Positions 1 to 12,165 are shown, counted from the first letter of the stretch. The stretch is DNA of 64,000 bases from Polytrichum commune (GCA_950295325.1 OX485809.1:10664001-10728000), one strand, 5' to 3'. Program-made: numbers and translations. The notes: generated by a model not told the origin, from the letters alone.

Positions 1-60
1 CAAATTATTAGAAATTGGTTTTGTGGCACCAAACCAATTTGTCCCGCGGACGAAATGTTT

Positions 61-653
61 AAAGTTGGCTTTGCGGACCAAGCCAAGCCAAGTTGCCGAG
101 GACCAAATGTTGGACGATGGCTTTGTGGCCAAGGCTAGTAGCCTTAAGCCGAGGCCAAGTATTTTGTACCTTGAGGCTCAAATGAATGGGAGGCTTGTCT
201 CATGGGTTGACAAAGAGGCAAGGCATTCTTTCATGACCCCAAAGCTCATAAGGGAGCTGGGGTTTGCCGATTGGTAGAGTGGTGAAGCCCACCAAGGTGC
301 GGTTTGGAAAGGGCGAACCGCATGAGACAAAGGAGGCCGCGATGCATGTAACCTTTCAATGTGGGACATTGGAATTTTATCAAAATTTCACACCATGTGA
401 AATAGATGAAATGCATGTCATTGTGAAGGCCGCCTTCTTTGAAACTCACATGATAGATGTGAGGTGCAAGCCGGTGTGCTTGCCGTGCATTATGATGTGT
501 CATAATGGCAAAGAATTGAGGTTCAAATTGACAAGGACTCCTATGGTAGGAGGACCCAAGTTGAATTTGGTCTTAATGGACCAAATGAAATATGGTAAAT
601 ATAATGGTCGTGGTTCAATTGAAGCAACTCCAAGGAACTCATGGGGAGGCTAG
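61..653 (+). pseudogene. Dead gag end and protease of A1
   Basis: Fragments match family B polyprotein around its retropepsin: KPRPSILYLEAQMNG, then a site where family B reads [11 protein letters not shown] and this copy reads WVDKEARHSFM, then [17 protein letters not shown]. The catalytic D-T-G signature is lost, and a frameshift near 270 separates the two halves. No product with protease activity is expected. Confidence 0.88.
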
Positions 654-739
654 GAAAGATGGGCCTCCCCCAAACCATACTTGTGGGATGTTGGTGAGAT
701 ATAAGGATGTATTCACCAATGTGTTGCTCAAAATGTTAC

Positions 740-1620
740 CGCCAAGAAGTGAATTGCAACTTTGCTCAAGAAGAAATTGAGTTCTTGAGGCATGTGGTGA
801 CAAAGGAAGTTGGTGGACAAACATGAAGAATTTCAAGGCAATCCAAGAGGAGAATTGGTGCTTGACTCAAAAAAAAAAAAGCTTAGGTCATTGGTTGGCC
901 TAGCCGACTACTACCACCACTTCATTCTAGATTTGTTTTAAGGTTGCTAGGGCCTTACTCGACTTATTGAGGAAATGGCTATTCCAAGAGTGGGATGAGC
1001 CTTGTCACCAAGCCCTTGGAAAGCTCAAGAGCAAGTTCCCTTCACAAGATGTGGTTAAATTTCCGGGTTTTCATAAGCATTTTGAGGTGCACATGGAGAC
1101 GAAGGACTTTATCATTGGCGGATGTTGATCCAAGATGGATGACCATTGCTTATGAGAGCATTAAGCTCCATGGTTGTCGAACCTTGTCCGGCTTGTGCAA
1201 GAAATGGCTATCCCAAGAGTGGGATGAGCCGTGCCACCAAGCCATTGAGGAGCTTAAGACGAAGTTTTCTTCGCCGCCCGTGCTCAAGTTCGCGGAGTTT
1301 GACATACCTTTTGAGGTGCATACGGGGGCGAGAGACTTTATTTGGCGGATGTGGATGTAAAAAAAAAAAGATGGCCATTGCATATGAGAGCATGAAGCTC
1401 GATGGTTGTCCCACCTTGTGCGACTTGTGGAAGAAATGGCTATCCCAAGAGTGGGATGATGTTTGTCACGAGTCTTTGGGGAGTTTAACACCAAGTTCTA
1501 TTCGCCGCCCGTGCTCAAGTTCATGGAGTTTGACAAACCTTTTGAGGTGCATACGGGGGCGAGTAACTTTGCCAATGCCAATGATGGATTGTTAATGTAA
1601 GATAGATGGCCTTTGCATAT
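740..1620 (+). pseudogene. RT-deletion junction and triplicated RNase H segment of A1
   Basis: At about 750-765 the text jumps from the region just before the reverse transcriptase (equivalent to about 42720 in family B) to the region after its YIDD box (about 43330), so roughly 600 bp with the catalytic palm is gone. Downstream, a segment starting CCAAGAGTGGGATGA and running through the VHTDASDF-like RNase H start recurs at about 985, 1211 and 1442, a spacing of some 225-232 bp. These are three diverged tandem copies of one segment. Poly-A runs and stops break all frames. Confidence 0.85.
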
Positions 1621-2019
1621 GGGGGCTTGAGGCTCGATGGTTGTCAAAGAAGACAACCAACTCATGATAAAGAACTTCTTTGCCGTAGTGCATTGCTTGA
1701 AGATGTGGCGACATTATTTGGGGTCGCACAAAGCAAAGGTCTACATGGACAATGTGTCCTAAAAGTATTTTAACGTATACAAGCACAAGTGAGCGCCAAG
1801 TCATTGCGGTGGCATGATAGTCTGGCGCTTATGAAGGTGGATTTGGTCCACAAACCGGACCATGGAAATGTGGTGCCGGATGCGCTAAGTAGACCGGATG
1901 AGTTCCAAGCAATGAGAACCATCCAAACCTTGTGGCTAATGTGTGCCGGCGAAGAAAACTTGTGATGCAAGATACGGGAGGGGTAAATTAACTACCCCGA
2001 GGCACAAAAGCTTTTAGGT

Positions 2020-2995
2020 GAGCTTCGCAAGAGCAAGGTGCTCAAAGAGGTTAAGTTGGTGGACGGATTGTTCAAGTGTAAGCAAAGTCGGGTGTATGTG
2101 CCTCAAGGCAAGTTGAGGCTATCGGTTTTGAAGGAAAAATGTGATAGTCCTATTGCCGGCCATAGAGGAGAAAGAAAAAACCGCCATAGAATGGTGTCAA
2201 AGAGGTACCATTGGTGGTGCATAAAGGAGGATATAACCCACTTTGTGAAGGCGTGAATAAAGTGCCAAGTGAACCGAGCCTCTTACCAAAAGCAAGGCGG
2301 TTTCTTGCAACCGTTGCCTATCCCGTCGGCGCCATGGCATAGTATGTGCATGGACTTGATCACAAGTTTGCCGGAGTCACATGGGTATGATGCCATCTTG
2401 TTGATGGTAGAGCGGTTTGCCAAGTTGGCACACATGGTGCCGATTGTGGGAACCGCCACCGCGTTGGAGACCGCATAGCCTTTTCTCAAAGGATGGTTGA
2501 GGCACCACGGGTTGCCAAGAGTGATTGTGTGGGATCAAGATCCAAAGTTCACAAGTGCATTTTCAATGCATTTCTCTAAGGAGGTCGGAATGAAACTAAG
2601 GTTTAGCACGGCCTTGCATTCCCAAATGAATGGGAAAGCGGAGCATGTGAATGGAGTCTTGAAGCAATACTTGAGGAACTTGGTGGGGGCGGACCAAGGA
2701 GATTGGGCGGACTATGTGGGTCGAGCGGAGTGTAATTGCAATGTAGCCACGCACTTGGCTACCAAGGGGTGGTCTTTCGTGGTGGCTTATGGAGTGGATG
2801 CGCTCCAACCTATTAACCTAGCTCTCGAGGGGGCACATTCAACACTAGAGTTCAACCAAGATGGTGAGGACTTGGCCAAGGATGGTAAACAAGTCTTGGA
2901 GATGACCAAGTTGTTGGTGGAGAAAGCCCGAAGGTGCTACGGAGTGCAAATCAATGCCGGAAGACGCGAAGTGGAGTATGAGGTGGGCCAATAAG
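2020..2995 (+). pseudogene. Dead integrase of A1
   Basis: The stretch aligns by eye to the family B integrase. The zinc-binding part is broken: the final cysteine pair is lost to an in-frame TGA near 2255, and the first histidine context is changed. The core reads CMDLITSLPES, then WDQDPKFTSAF and MNGKAEHVNGV, so the D-D-E positions survive formally. Another stop falls at 2476-2478. A 165-codon open piece (2497-2994) is a remnant, not a gene. Confidence 0.85.
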
Positions 2996-3229
2996 GTGTT
3001 GTTGAATGTGGACAACTTCACCTTGCCCAAAGGCCTTACTTCAAAAGTTCATGTCCAAAATTGGAGCTTCGTTTTCCATTGTGGAACAAGTGTTCAAGGA
3101 CATGTATAAGTTGGAATTACCGCCGGAGATCAAAGTGCATCCGACATTTCATGTCTCAATACGAAAGTCATTTTAGGACGACACCTTGTGGCCCAATCAC
3201 AAGCAAGTGATTAGGCCACCTCCCGACCT

Positions 3230-3460
3230 TATGGAGGTCATTTGGAACATGAGGTAGGAGGGCACCCTCAAGTGTAGGAAGCCCAAGTGAAAATGAAAAA
3301 AAAATGTCCAAAATAGTACTTGGTGAAATGGTGAGGATACCATGAAAAAGAAACCGCTTGGGTGGCGGCAAGAGACATGGTGAACACCAATGAATAGGTG
3401 AAGCACTTTGAAGAAACTAAGGCTAAGGATTCCAATAAAATGAAGCGTAGGCATTGATGA
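3230..3460 (+). pseudogene. Chromodomain remnant of A1
   Basis: Recognisable pieces such as YLVKW followed by HEKETAWVAARDMVN match the chromodomain at the end of family B polyprotein (about 52420-52600). Indels and stops break the frame. A chromodomain tail is the mark of chromoviruses and is thought to steer integration to chromatin. Confidence 0.75.
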
Positions 3461-4258
3461 GGACATCAATCTCCTTTAGTGGGGGAGAGACGCTACTAGC
3501 ACACTTAGCTTCGAGGTTAATTACTCCACAACATGAACTTGTTCTTTGGCTTGAGGGAATAAAGTCCAAACTTTAGTGGTGCAAAGAGAAAAGTATGAGA
3601 TGAGGTCCTAGTCTTGTACTTGTGCTTGGTTAATGGAAGAGGGGGAATAGACATGCCAAACTAGGTTGGGTAAGCCGAGTAATTGGGGGCCATGGCTTGG
3701 AGGGGCCTTGGATAAAACCAAGAAACTTCTTAGTTGTGGGCTTGTCCGGGCGGGGGCAAGGTGATGGCGCGTGCTCATAAAAGTGCTACCCGCGAGCTAA
3801 CGAGAGTTGGCGCATGGGAGTCATGAACCCATGTCTCGAAAGAGCAAAGTGGGAACCGAGTCGGGCGGGACTTGGCATCACCCCCGTGCGATCGAGGCGT
3901 GGCTTAACAATGGAAAGCCATCTCGGAGTTGCAACCGAGACAACTTAGTGGAAGCGTTGAGGTCTCGCCTACATGTGTCACGTTAGGCTAGTGGAGCCTA
4001 ACGGGGGGGGAGGCCCCAAAAGAGGGGCAACCCATGTGAGTCCCGAAGTAGGTGGGTCTAGTATAGGTTAGGTCCTTGGAGGAGTTCCAAGGTCGCTAAC
4101 GGACCACCTAGTAACGACACCTTTGGGACTATGCCAAATTTGAAGATGCATTGTGGGGGTCGCACCCTAAGGTAAACACAATGCCGCACCATAGAGGATG
4201 GCAACTTGAGAATTGGTGTGCCGACTACGAGTATAGTCGATGAGGGCATCGACTCCGT
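3461..4258 (+). other. 3' untranslated internal region of A1
   Basis: Non-coding DNA between the polyprotein end and the polypurine tract. It aligns with 52613-53428 in family B and, inverted, with 44961-45760 in A4. I see no gene in it. Confidence 0.7.
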
Positions 4259-4272
4259 TTGGTGGGGGTGAG
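4259..4272 (+). other. Polypurine tract of A1
   Basis: A purine-rich run GGTGGGGGTGAG lies directly before the LTR start TGTCGC, where plus-strand synthesis is primed. The same run precedes the 3' LTR of family B (53429-53440) and of A4 (inverted at 44947-44960). Confidence 0.8.
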
Positions 4273-5245
4273 TGTCGCGCACCTCTCCATGAGGAGTGCC
4301 CGAAACACCATGGGCACAAGGGGGACCCCGGAGTGACACCCGGGACTTGTGGCGCCGTTGGTGAGAGGACCCAAGTGATCCTAGTGTGGGTGAGGGCCCC
4401 GGGCGTTGGGAACGCCTCCCACCCACGAAGACTAGGAGGCACAAGGGTAAGGCCATGAGCTATGCGTAGCTCATGGCGTGGTGATTCTAGAATGCTCAAG
4501 AACACCTCAATCGGAGGTGTGAGCTAGGAGTTATGGCCATTTGAGTGGGGCGCTGTCCCGGGACAGCGCCCTGGTACAGCAGTGCCTGGGAGGGATTCCC
4601 GGGACTGCCAAGGTTCAAACAGGCATAACTTCCCCAAGACTTGCTCGAATGGAGCAAGTGAGGAGTCCATCGGCATCTACGTGAAGCGTAGATGAGGATG
4701 GAGTGGTTGGTTGTTATGATCAGACATCATACAAGGAAGTTATGATGGTCTGAAGCTGCTGGGGGGTTCTAGGCCCAGCAGCTAAAGGAAATTGTCCACT
4801 TGGCCCCAACTCTTGGTAGGGAGACAAGAGGTTGGTTGACGGTGGGGTAGGGGCCCCCCGTAGAGTCCTAGAGGCTTATATGGGTGAGGTGGTGTGGCCT
4901 CACCCACCCGAGGCCAAACGGCAAGGCGTCCATGGGCATTGGCCCATTGTGAGGCCATAGTTGCCTAGTATGGTTCGGGTTGTTGTAGTGTTGCTCCGGC
5001 AATGCAATGATCAACATAGGATTGGGCTTCCATGGATGGAAGTCCACATCTAAGGAATGGTTACCAATTAAGGGGTGAGTCCCAAAAGCAAAGTAGGAGG
5101 GTTGGTTCCCTCCTATGAATTATAAGGTCCGGGGTAGGAGGAGCTATCCATTAGCATGGCGGAATGCGAATGGTTAGCGCTCGTAACCTTTGCTAGAATT
5201 GAAAATTGGCAAGATTGTCAAGGGGGCTTAGCAAGGGTTGCGACA
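4273..5245 (+). repeat. Family A LTR (3' LTR of A1)
   Basis: A 973-bp LTR with TGTCGC at the start and GCGACA at the end. At 4549-4570 it carries a 22-bp perfect palindrome with a CCCGGG centre, and near 5027-5050 an inverted repeat built on TGGACTTCCATGGA. The sequence after it (gacca) starts a foreign gag fragment; the matching left duplication would be outside the window. Confidence 0.95.
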
Positions 5246-6340
5246 GACCATCCCGAAGGCCACTTTAGAACATGGGACCAAATACAGAGGGATTTCTTAA
5301 ATGAATTTAGGCCGGAGGTAGGGCAGAGTACTGCCTTGAGAGCATTGGCCTCTTTGAAGCAAGGGAGGGAAGAAGAGATATCGGCTTATATTAGGAGATT
5401 TGATTTAGTGTGTACACGATTCGTGGGCACCATGCTCAACGATGACAAACTAAAACAATTCTTTATTCAAGGATTCTTTAAGTCAGGGACGATTAGGGGC
5501 GTTCTGGAGAGGAATCCCCATACCTTTGCTGATGCCAAGATGGCGGCAAGAGAGATGGAGAATTTGGATAGGGACCATGAGAGGTTATGGAGAAGGGAGG
5601 ATGAGTTAATCCCTCAATTCATTCCCATTCGACCGAGAGTGACAGAGAAAGAGTCAGGTAAGTATAGGAGTCAGTCCCCATATACTCTCATTGATTCGGG
5701 TCCACGTCCTCTAGCGGTTAGAGAACCGGAGCCACTTCTAGCATTACCGGCTCCTAGGGGGGACCCTCGTCTCGAGGAGGTAGAGAAGAGGTTAGAAGCT
5801 AGTCAGCAAGGATTCCAAGAAACCATGATGAAACAGATGCAAAGTTTAACAGACCAGATGTCCTTGATGATTAGGAGTCAGCAGCCTGGCCCCCCACGTC
5901 CGGTAGAATCGGGAAGGCACGCTTCGGGTCTATGGTGTATCCAATGCGGTCAATCCGGTCACTCCAAGCAGTTTTGTAGAGTGGGTCAAAATCGGGACCA
6001 AAGGATGGTGAGCGGTCCGCCTCCACAGTATCAAGGGGGACAAGGTCAGCCTCAGGTTGGGCAAGGTAATTTTAGGGGACCTCCTCGCGGGCAAAGTGTG
6101 CCGAGTGGAGTAAGGAGGGAGTTCCACCCTTTTTGCGGAAGATGGCATGCCCCGGGACAATGCTGGTCGGAGGGACAAGGCTACGGGTGTAGTAATTGTG
6201 GCGGCAATCATTCGGCCGATGAGTGTAGGCAACCGGATAAAATGATTAGATTACCCCATCCTGTAGCTAACCCATACCAACAAACCAGGGACAATGTGCG
6301 AGGTGCTAGACCACATGGCGGGCCTTCTAGTGACTTAAGG
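5246..6340 (+). pseudogene. Gag fragment of a different Ty3-type element
   Basis: The fragment is open throughout. It begins inside a Retrotrans_gag domain (FRTWDQIQRDFLNEFRP near its start), passes through a charged segment, and ends in a zinc-knuckle region. The motif CIQCGQSGHSKQFC fits CX2CX4HX4C, and CSNCGGNHSADEC fits a CX2CX3HX4C variant. It differs from the family A/B gag. Both ends are family A LTRs, and the reading frame runs on into them by chance, making a 456-codon chimeric frame (5156-6526). The N-terminus of gag and all of pol are missing. The best explanation is an older element invaded on each side by A1 and A2, though capture between LTRs is possible. Confidence 0.85.
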
Positions 6341-7332
6341 TGTCGCGCACCTCTCCATGAGGAGTGCCCGAAACACCATGGGCACAAGGGGGACCCCGGA
6401 GTGACACCCGGGACTTGTGGCGCCGTTGGTGAGAGGGCCCAAGTGATCCTAGTGTGGGTGAGGGCCCCGGGCGTTGGGAACGCCTCCCACCCACGAAGAC
6501 TAGGAGGCACAAGGGTAAGGCCATGAGCTATGCGTAGCTCATGGCGTGGTGATTCTAGAATGCTCAAGAACACCTCAATCGGAGGTGTGAGCTAGGAGTT
6601 ATGGCCATTTGAGTGGGGCGCTGTCCCGGGACAGCGCCCTGGTACAGCAGTGCCTGGGAGGGATTCCCGGGACTGCCAAGGTTCAAACAGGCATAACTTC
6701 CCCAAGACTTGCTCGAATGGAGCAAGTGAGGAGTCCATCGGCATCTACGTGAAGCGTAGATGAGGATGGAGCGGTTGATTGTTATGATCAGACATCATAC
6801 AAGGAAGTTATGATGGTCTGAAGCTGCTGGGGGGTTCTAGGCCCAGCAGCTAAAGGAAATTGTCCACTTGGCCCCAACTCTTGGTAGGGAGACAAGAGGT
6901 TGGTTGACGGTGGGGTAGGGGCCCCGCGTAGAGTCCTAGAGGCTTATATGGGTGAGGTGGTGTGGCCTCACCCACCCGAGGCCGAACGGCACGGCCTCCA
7001 TTGGCATTGGCCTAATGTGAGGCCATAGTTGCCTAGTATGGTTCGGGTTGTTGTAGTGTTGCTCCGGCAACGCGATGATCAACATAAGATTGGACTTCCA
7101 TGGATGGAAGTCCACATCTAAGGATTGGTTACCGATCAAAGGGGTTGGTTAGCGATTAAGGGGTGAGTCCCGAAAGCAAAGTAGGAGGGTTGGTTCCCTC
7201 CTATGAACTATTGGTCCGGGGTAAGAGGAGCTATCCATTAGCATGGCGGAATGCGAATGGTTAGCGCTCGTAACCTTTGGTAGAAATGAAAATTGGCAAG
7301 ATTGTCAAGGGGGGCTAGCAAGGGTTGCGACA
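6341..7332 (+). repeat. Family A LTR (5' LTR of A2)
   Basis: A 992-bp TGTCGC...GCGACA repeat, slightly longer than other copies because of a short duplication near 7120-7165. A primer-binding site follows immediately, which marks it as a 5' LTR. The five bases before it are taagg; the partner end is not visible because the element is broken at 10227. Confidence 0.94.
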
Positions 7333-10227
7333 CGTGGTATCAGAGCAGGGTTCCAAGTTTTGAGCTCGCACTTTGAGGGAAACATGGCTATCAAAAATGC
7401 GGGTTATGATGGTGAGCCCGGGGTTTCCAAAAGGTTGTGAGGCTCAAATTGGAACAAGGATCATGTGCAAGTGGAATTTGACCATACCATTGGTTCAAAT
7501 GACAATGGTGGGCATGAGGGTGGATTTGGTAAGGAAAATGGAGGAGTGCTTTGAAAAGGGCTCCCGCAAACCTCAAAAAACATTTGGGGCCTAGAATACC
7601 GAAAGCACCCAAAACCTTGGAGGGCATTAATGTTGGATTGGAATTCCAATTCGAAATGCTTGGAAGGTATTGATGTTGGAATGAATTTAGTGCTAATGAG
7701 GCACCCGGGGCCTCTTAAGGCCTATGTGCGCTATTCAAACGCACAAATGAAGGATACACCTAAAACGGACGAGCTTTCTAAGAAATGCATCCTTTTAGGT
7801 GGGGTTTTAAAAGCGGGTGGTGGATGCCTTGTTTAAGTCCCCAAGGCTTCTTGAGGACACGGTGGGGACCATCAAGTTTGCAAGAGCATTGAAGCCAATG
7901 GTCCCAAAGAGAAGTTCGGCGGCGCATCACCACAAGTGGCTTTAGCCAAAGTAGGTCCCAAAGAAATGAGTGCAAATTGTTTGGTCCATTTTACTTAGGC
8001 AAAACATGTTGGTGCCGCGGACGGAATGTTGAAAGGTGGATTTATGCTTCCAAAGCAAATCATACTTGTGCCGCGGACGGAATGTTGGGAGGTGGGTTTG
8101 TCCTACCAAGGCAATTCATGTTCGTGCCGCGGACGGAGTGTGGGAAGGTGGCTTTGTGCTACCAAGGCAAAACATGTTTGTTTTGCGGACAAATTATTAG
8201 AAATTTGTTTTGTGGCACCAAACCAATTTGTCCCGCGGACGAAATGTTTAAAGTTGGCTTTGCGGACCAAGCCAAGCCAAGTTGCCGAGGACCAAATGTT
8301 GGACGATGGCTTTGTGGCCAAGGCTAGTAGCCTTAAGCCGAGGCCAAGTATTTTGTACCTTGAGGCTCAAATGAATGGGAGGCTTGTCTCATGGGTTGAC
8401 AAAGAGGCAAGGCATTCTTTCATGACCCCAAAGCTCATAAGGGAGCTGGGGTTTGCCGATTGGTAGAGTGGTGAAGCCCACCAAGGTGCGGTTTGGAAAG
8501 GGCGAACCGCATGAGACAAAGGAGGCCGCGATGCATGTAACCTTTCAATGTGGGACATTGGAATTTTATCAAAATTTCACACCATGTGAAATAGATGAAA
8601 TGCATGTCATTGTGAAGGCCACCTTCTTTGAAACTCACATGATAGATGTGAGGTGCAAGCCGGTGTGCTTACCGTGCATTATGATGTGTCATAATGGCAA
8701 AGAATTGAGGTTCAAATTGACAAGGACTCCTATGGTAGGAGGACCCAAGTTGAATTTGGTCTTAATGAACCAAATGAAATATGGTAAATATAATGGTCGT
8801 GGTTCAATTGAAGCACCTCCAAGGAACTCATGGGGAGGCTAGGAAAGATGGGCCTCCCCCAAACCATACTTGTGGGATGTTGGTGAGATACAAGGATGTA
8901 TTCACCAATGTGTTGTTCAAAATGTTACCGCCAAGAAGTGAATTGCAACTTTGCTCAAGAAGAAATTGAGTTCTTGAGGCATGTGGTGACAAAGGAAGTT
9001 GGTGGACAAACATGAAGAATTTCAAGGCAATCCAAGAGGAGAATTGGTGCTTGACTCAAAAAAAAAGAGCTTAGGTCATTGGTTGGCCTAGCCGACTACT
9101 ACCACCATTTCATTCTAGATTTGTTTTAAGGTTGCTAGGGCCTTACTCGACTTATTGAGGAAATGGCTATTCCAAGAGTGGGATGAGCCTTGTCACCAAG
9201 CCCTTGGAAAGCTCAAGAGCAAGTTCCCTTCACAAGATGTGGTTAAATTTCCGGGTTTTCATAAGCATTTTGAGGTGCACATGGAGACGAAGGACTTTAT
9301 CATTGGCGGATGTTGATCCAAGATGGATGACCATTGCTTATGAGAGCATTAAGCTCCATGGTTGTCGAACCTTGTCCGGCTTGTGCAAGAAATGGCTATC
9401 CCAAGAGTGGGATGAGCCGTGCCACCAAGCCATTGAGGAGCTTAAGACGAAGTTCTCTTCGCCGCCCATGCTCAAGTTCGCGGAGTTTGACATACCTTTT
9501 GAGGTGCATACGGGGGCGAGAGACTTTATTTGGCGGATGTGGATGTAAAAAAAAAAAGATGGCCATTGCATATGAGAGCATGAAGCTCGATGGTTGTCCC
9601 ACCTTGTGCGACTTGTGGAAGAAATGGCTATCCCAAGAGTGGGATGATGTTTGTCACGAGTCTTTGGGGAGTTTAACACCAAGTTCTATTCGCCGCCCGT
9701 GCTCAAGTTCATGGAGTTTGACAAACCTTTTGAGGTGCATACGGGGGCGAGTAACTTTGCCAATGCCAATGATGGATTGTTAATGTAAGATGGATGGCCT
9801 TTGCATATGGGGGCTTGAGGCTCGATGGTTGTCAAAGAAGACAACCAACTCATGACAAAGAACTTCTTTGCCGTAGTGCATTGCTTGAAGATGTGGCGAC
9901 ATTATTTGGGGTCGCACAAAGCAAAGGTCTACATGGACAATGTGTCCTAAAAGTATTTTAACGTATACAAGCACAAGTGAACGCCAAGTCATTGCAGTGG
10001 CATGATAGTTTGGCGCTTATGAAGGTGGATTTGGTCCACAAACCGGACCATGGAAATGTGGTGCCGGATGCGCTAAGTAGACCGGATGAGTTCCAAGCAA
10101 TGAGAACCATCCAAACCTTGTGGCTAATGTGTGCCAGTGAAGGAAACTTGTGATGCAAGATACGGGAGGGGTAAATTAACTACCCCGAGGCACAAAAGCT
10201 TTTAGGTGAGCTTCGCAAGAGCAAGGT
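7333..10227 (+). mobile_element. Internal region of family A element A2, truncated
   Basis: Dead gag, protease, RT stub and triplicated RNase H, nearly the same as A1: bases 8190-10200 parallel 1-2010. The protease again reads VDKEARHSF (about 8400), the RT core is missing (about 8935-8955), and the RNase H repeats start near 9175, 9400 and 9630. Gag at 7373-7830 is broken into short pieces. The element stops at 10227, where a family B LTR begins; its integrase, chromodomain and 3' LTR are not found to the right. Confidence 0.9.
7335..7352 (+). other. Primer-binding site of A2
   Basis: TGGTATCAGAGCAGGG starts two bases after the LTR. TGGTATCAGAGC is the complement of the 3' end of plant initiator tRNA-Met. 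Confidence 0.9.
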
Positions 10228-11169
10228 TGTCGCGCACCTCTCCATGAGGAGTGCCCGCAACACCATGGGCACAAGGGGGACCCCGGAGTGACACCCGGGA
10301 CTTGTGACGCCATTGGTGAGAGGGACCAAGTGATCCTAAGGTGGGTGAGGGCCCCGGGCGTTTAGAACGCCTCCCACCCACAAAGACTAGGAGTCATGAG
10401 GGTAAAGCCATAAGCTATGAGTAGCTTATGGCGTCCCGATTCTAGAATGCTAAAGAACACCTCAATCTGAGGTGTGAGCTAGGAGATATGGCACTTTGAG
10501 TGGGATGCTGTCCCGGGACAGCGCCCTGGAACAGCAGGGGCCTGGGAGTGGCTCCTGGGACTGCAAAGGTTTAAACAGGCATAACTTCCTCAATACTTGC
10601 CCGAATAGGGCAAGTGAGGTGTCCATAGGGATCTACGTGAAATGGAGATGACGATAGAGTGGTTGGTTGTTAGATTCAGAGACCGCACGTGGAAGTTATG
10701 AAGGTCTGAAGCTGCAGGGAGGCTTCTAGACCCAGCGGCTAAGGGAAAATGTCTACTTGGCCCCAACTCTTGGTAGAGAGACAAAAGGGATGTTGACGGT
10801 GGGGGAGGGGCCCCGCCAAAAGTCCTAGAGGCTTATATGGGTGAGGCGGCTTTGCCGACCGACCCCCCCCCGGAGCATACTTGGCAATGTGCTCCGGGTG
10901 GTTGTAGTGTTGTCCTAGCAACACTATGACCAAGTAGGGAGTGGACTTCCATGGATGGAAGTCCACCTTAGCGATGGGTTACCTACTAAGGGGAAAGAGT
11001 CCCGAATGCATGTGTAGGAGGGTTTGGTGACCAAATATGGGATTGAAGGTCCGCGGTTTTGGGAGCTAACCATGCATGTGCGTGGGATGTGCAGGTTAGC
11101 GCTCGGGACACTTGCTAGAGTTGGAAAGCGATTGAGCTAAGTGGAGAAAAACTAGCAAGGGTCGCGACA
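10228..11169 (+). repeat. Family B LTR (5' LTR of truncated element B1)
   Basis: A 942-bp LTR starting TGTCGCGCAC and ending GTCGCGACA, almost the same as the LTR pair of the complete family B element (39911-40851 and 53441-54381). It sits inside A2 after the bases aaggt. A primer site follows it (11172-11188), then a minus-strand family A LTR interrupts. No B1 internal coding DNA or 3' LTR remains in the window. Confidence 0.93.
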
Positions 11170-11171
11170 CG

Positions 11172-11188
11172 TGGTATCAGAGCAGGGT
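11172..11188 (+). other. Primer-binding site of truncated B1
   Basis: TGGTATCAGAGCAGGGT follows the B1 LTR and is cut off directly by the next LTR at 11189. Confidence 0.88.
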
Positions 11189-12165
11189 TGTCGCAACCCT
11201 TGCTAGCCCCCCCCCTTGACCATCTTGCCAATTTTCAATTCTAGCAAAGGTTACGAGTGGCTAACCCTTCGCATACCGCCATGCTAATGGTTAGCTCCTC
11301 TAACCCCGGACCAATAGTTCATAGGAGGGAACCAACCCTCCTACTTTGCTTTCGGAACTCACCCCTTAATCGGTAACCCATTTCCCCAATGTGGACTTCC
11401 ATCCATGGAAGTCCACTCCTATGTTGATCATCGCGTTGCCGGAGCAACACTACAACAACCCGAACCATACTAGGCAACTATGGCCTCACAATAGGCCAAA
11501 GCCCATGGAGGCCTTGCCATTCGGCCTCGGGTGGGTGAGGCCACACCACCTCACCCATATAAGCCTCTAGGACTTCACGCGGGGCCCCTACCCCACCGTC
11601 AACCAACCTCTTGTCTCTCTACCAAGAGTTGGGGCCAAGTGGACATTTTCCTTTAGCTGCTGGGCCTAGAACCCCCCAGCAGCTTCAGACCATCATAACT
11701 TCCTGGTATGATGTCTGATCATAACAACCAACCACGCCATCCTCATCTACGCTTCACGTAGATGCCGATGGACTCCTCACTTGCTCCATTCGAGCAAGTC
11801 TTGAGGAAGTTATGCCTGTTTGAACCTTGGCAGTCCCGGGAATCCCTCCCAGGCACTGCTGTACCAGGGCGCTGTCCCGGGACAGCGCCCCACTCAAATG
11901 GCCATAACTCCTAGCTCACACCTCCGATTGAGGTGATCTTGAGCATTCTAGAATCACCACGCCATGAGCTACGCATAGCTCATGGCCTTACCCTCATGCC
12001 TCCTAGTCTCCGTGGGTGGGAGGCGTTCCCAACGCCCGGGGCCCTCACCCACACTAGGATCGCTTGGGCCCTCTCACCAATGGCGCCACAAGTCCCGGGT
12101 GTCACTCCGGGGTCCCCCTTGTGCCCATGGTGTTTCGGGCACTCCTCATGGAGAGGTGCGCGACA
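11189..12165 (-). repeat. Family A LTR without matching target duplication
   Basis: A 977-bp family A LTR in reverse orientation. Its flanks differ: agggt on the left and ttctt on the right. Left of it is the B1 primer site, right of it the protease part of A3. A single insertion would leave equal flanks, so this is most simply the product of recombination between LTRs of two different insertions with loss of the DNA between them. A misjoin at a repeat in the assembly is the alternative. Confidence 0.88.

Larger units (their letters stand above)
1..5245 (+). mobile_element. Family A LTR retrotransposon A1, 3' part (5' end outside window)
   Basis: This is the internal region (1-4272) and 3' LTR (4273-5245) of a Ty3/gypsy element; the 5' LTR lies left of the window. 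The order of remnants is gag end, protease, a reverse transcriptase stub, RNase H, integrase and chromodomain, matching the intact family B gag-pol at 40902-52612. Every frame is interrupted. The protease D-T-G is replaced by D-K-E near 210, the reverse transcriptase core is missing at about 750-765, and an RNase H segment is present three times. The same lesions occur in A2 (7333-10227) and A4 (44947-50063), so they predate the spread of the copies. The element cannot make its own enzymes. Confidence 0.93.

Noticed and set aside
1146-1595. A 149-codon Arg/Ser-rich protein in A1
   Set aside because: It is an off-frame reading of the triplicated RNase H segment, present in each family A copy only because the DNA is.
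5156-6526. A 456-codon gene starting MAECEWLALV
   Set aside because: The start lies in the LTR tail and the end in the next LTR; only 5246-6340 is real gag-derived coding DNA.
7335-7352. tRNA gene fragment
   Set aside because: TGGTATCAGAGC is the primer-binding complement next to an LTR; no cloverleaf surrounds it.
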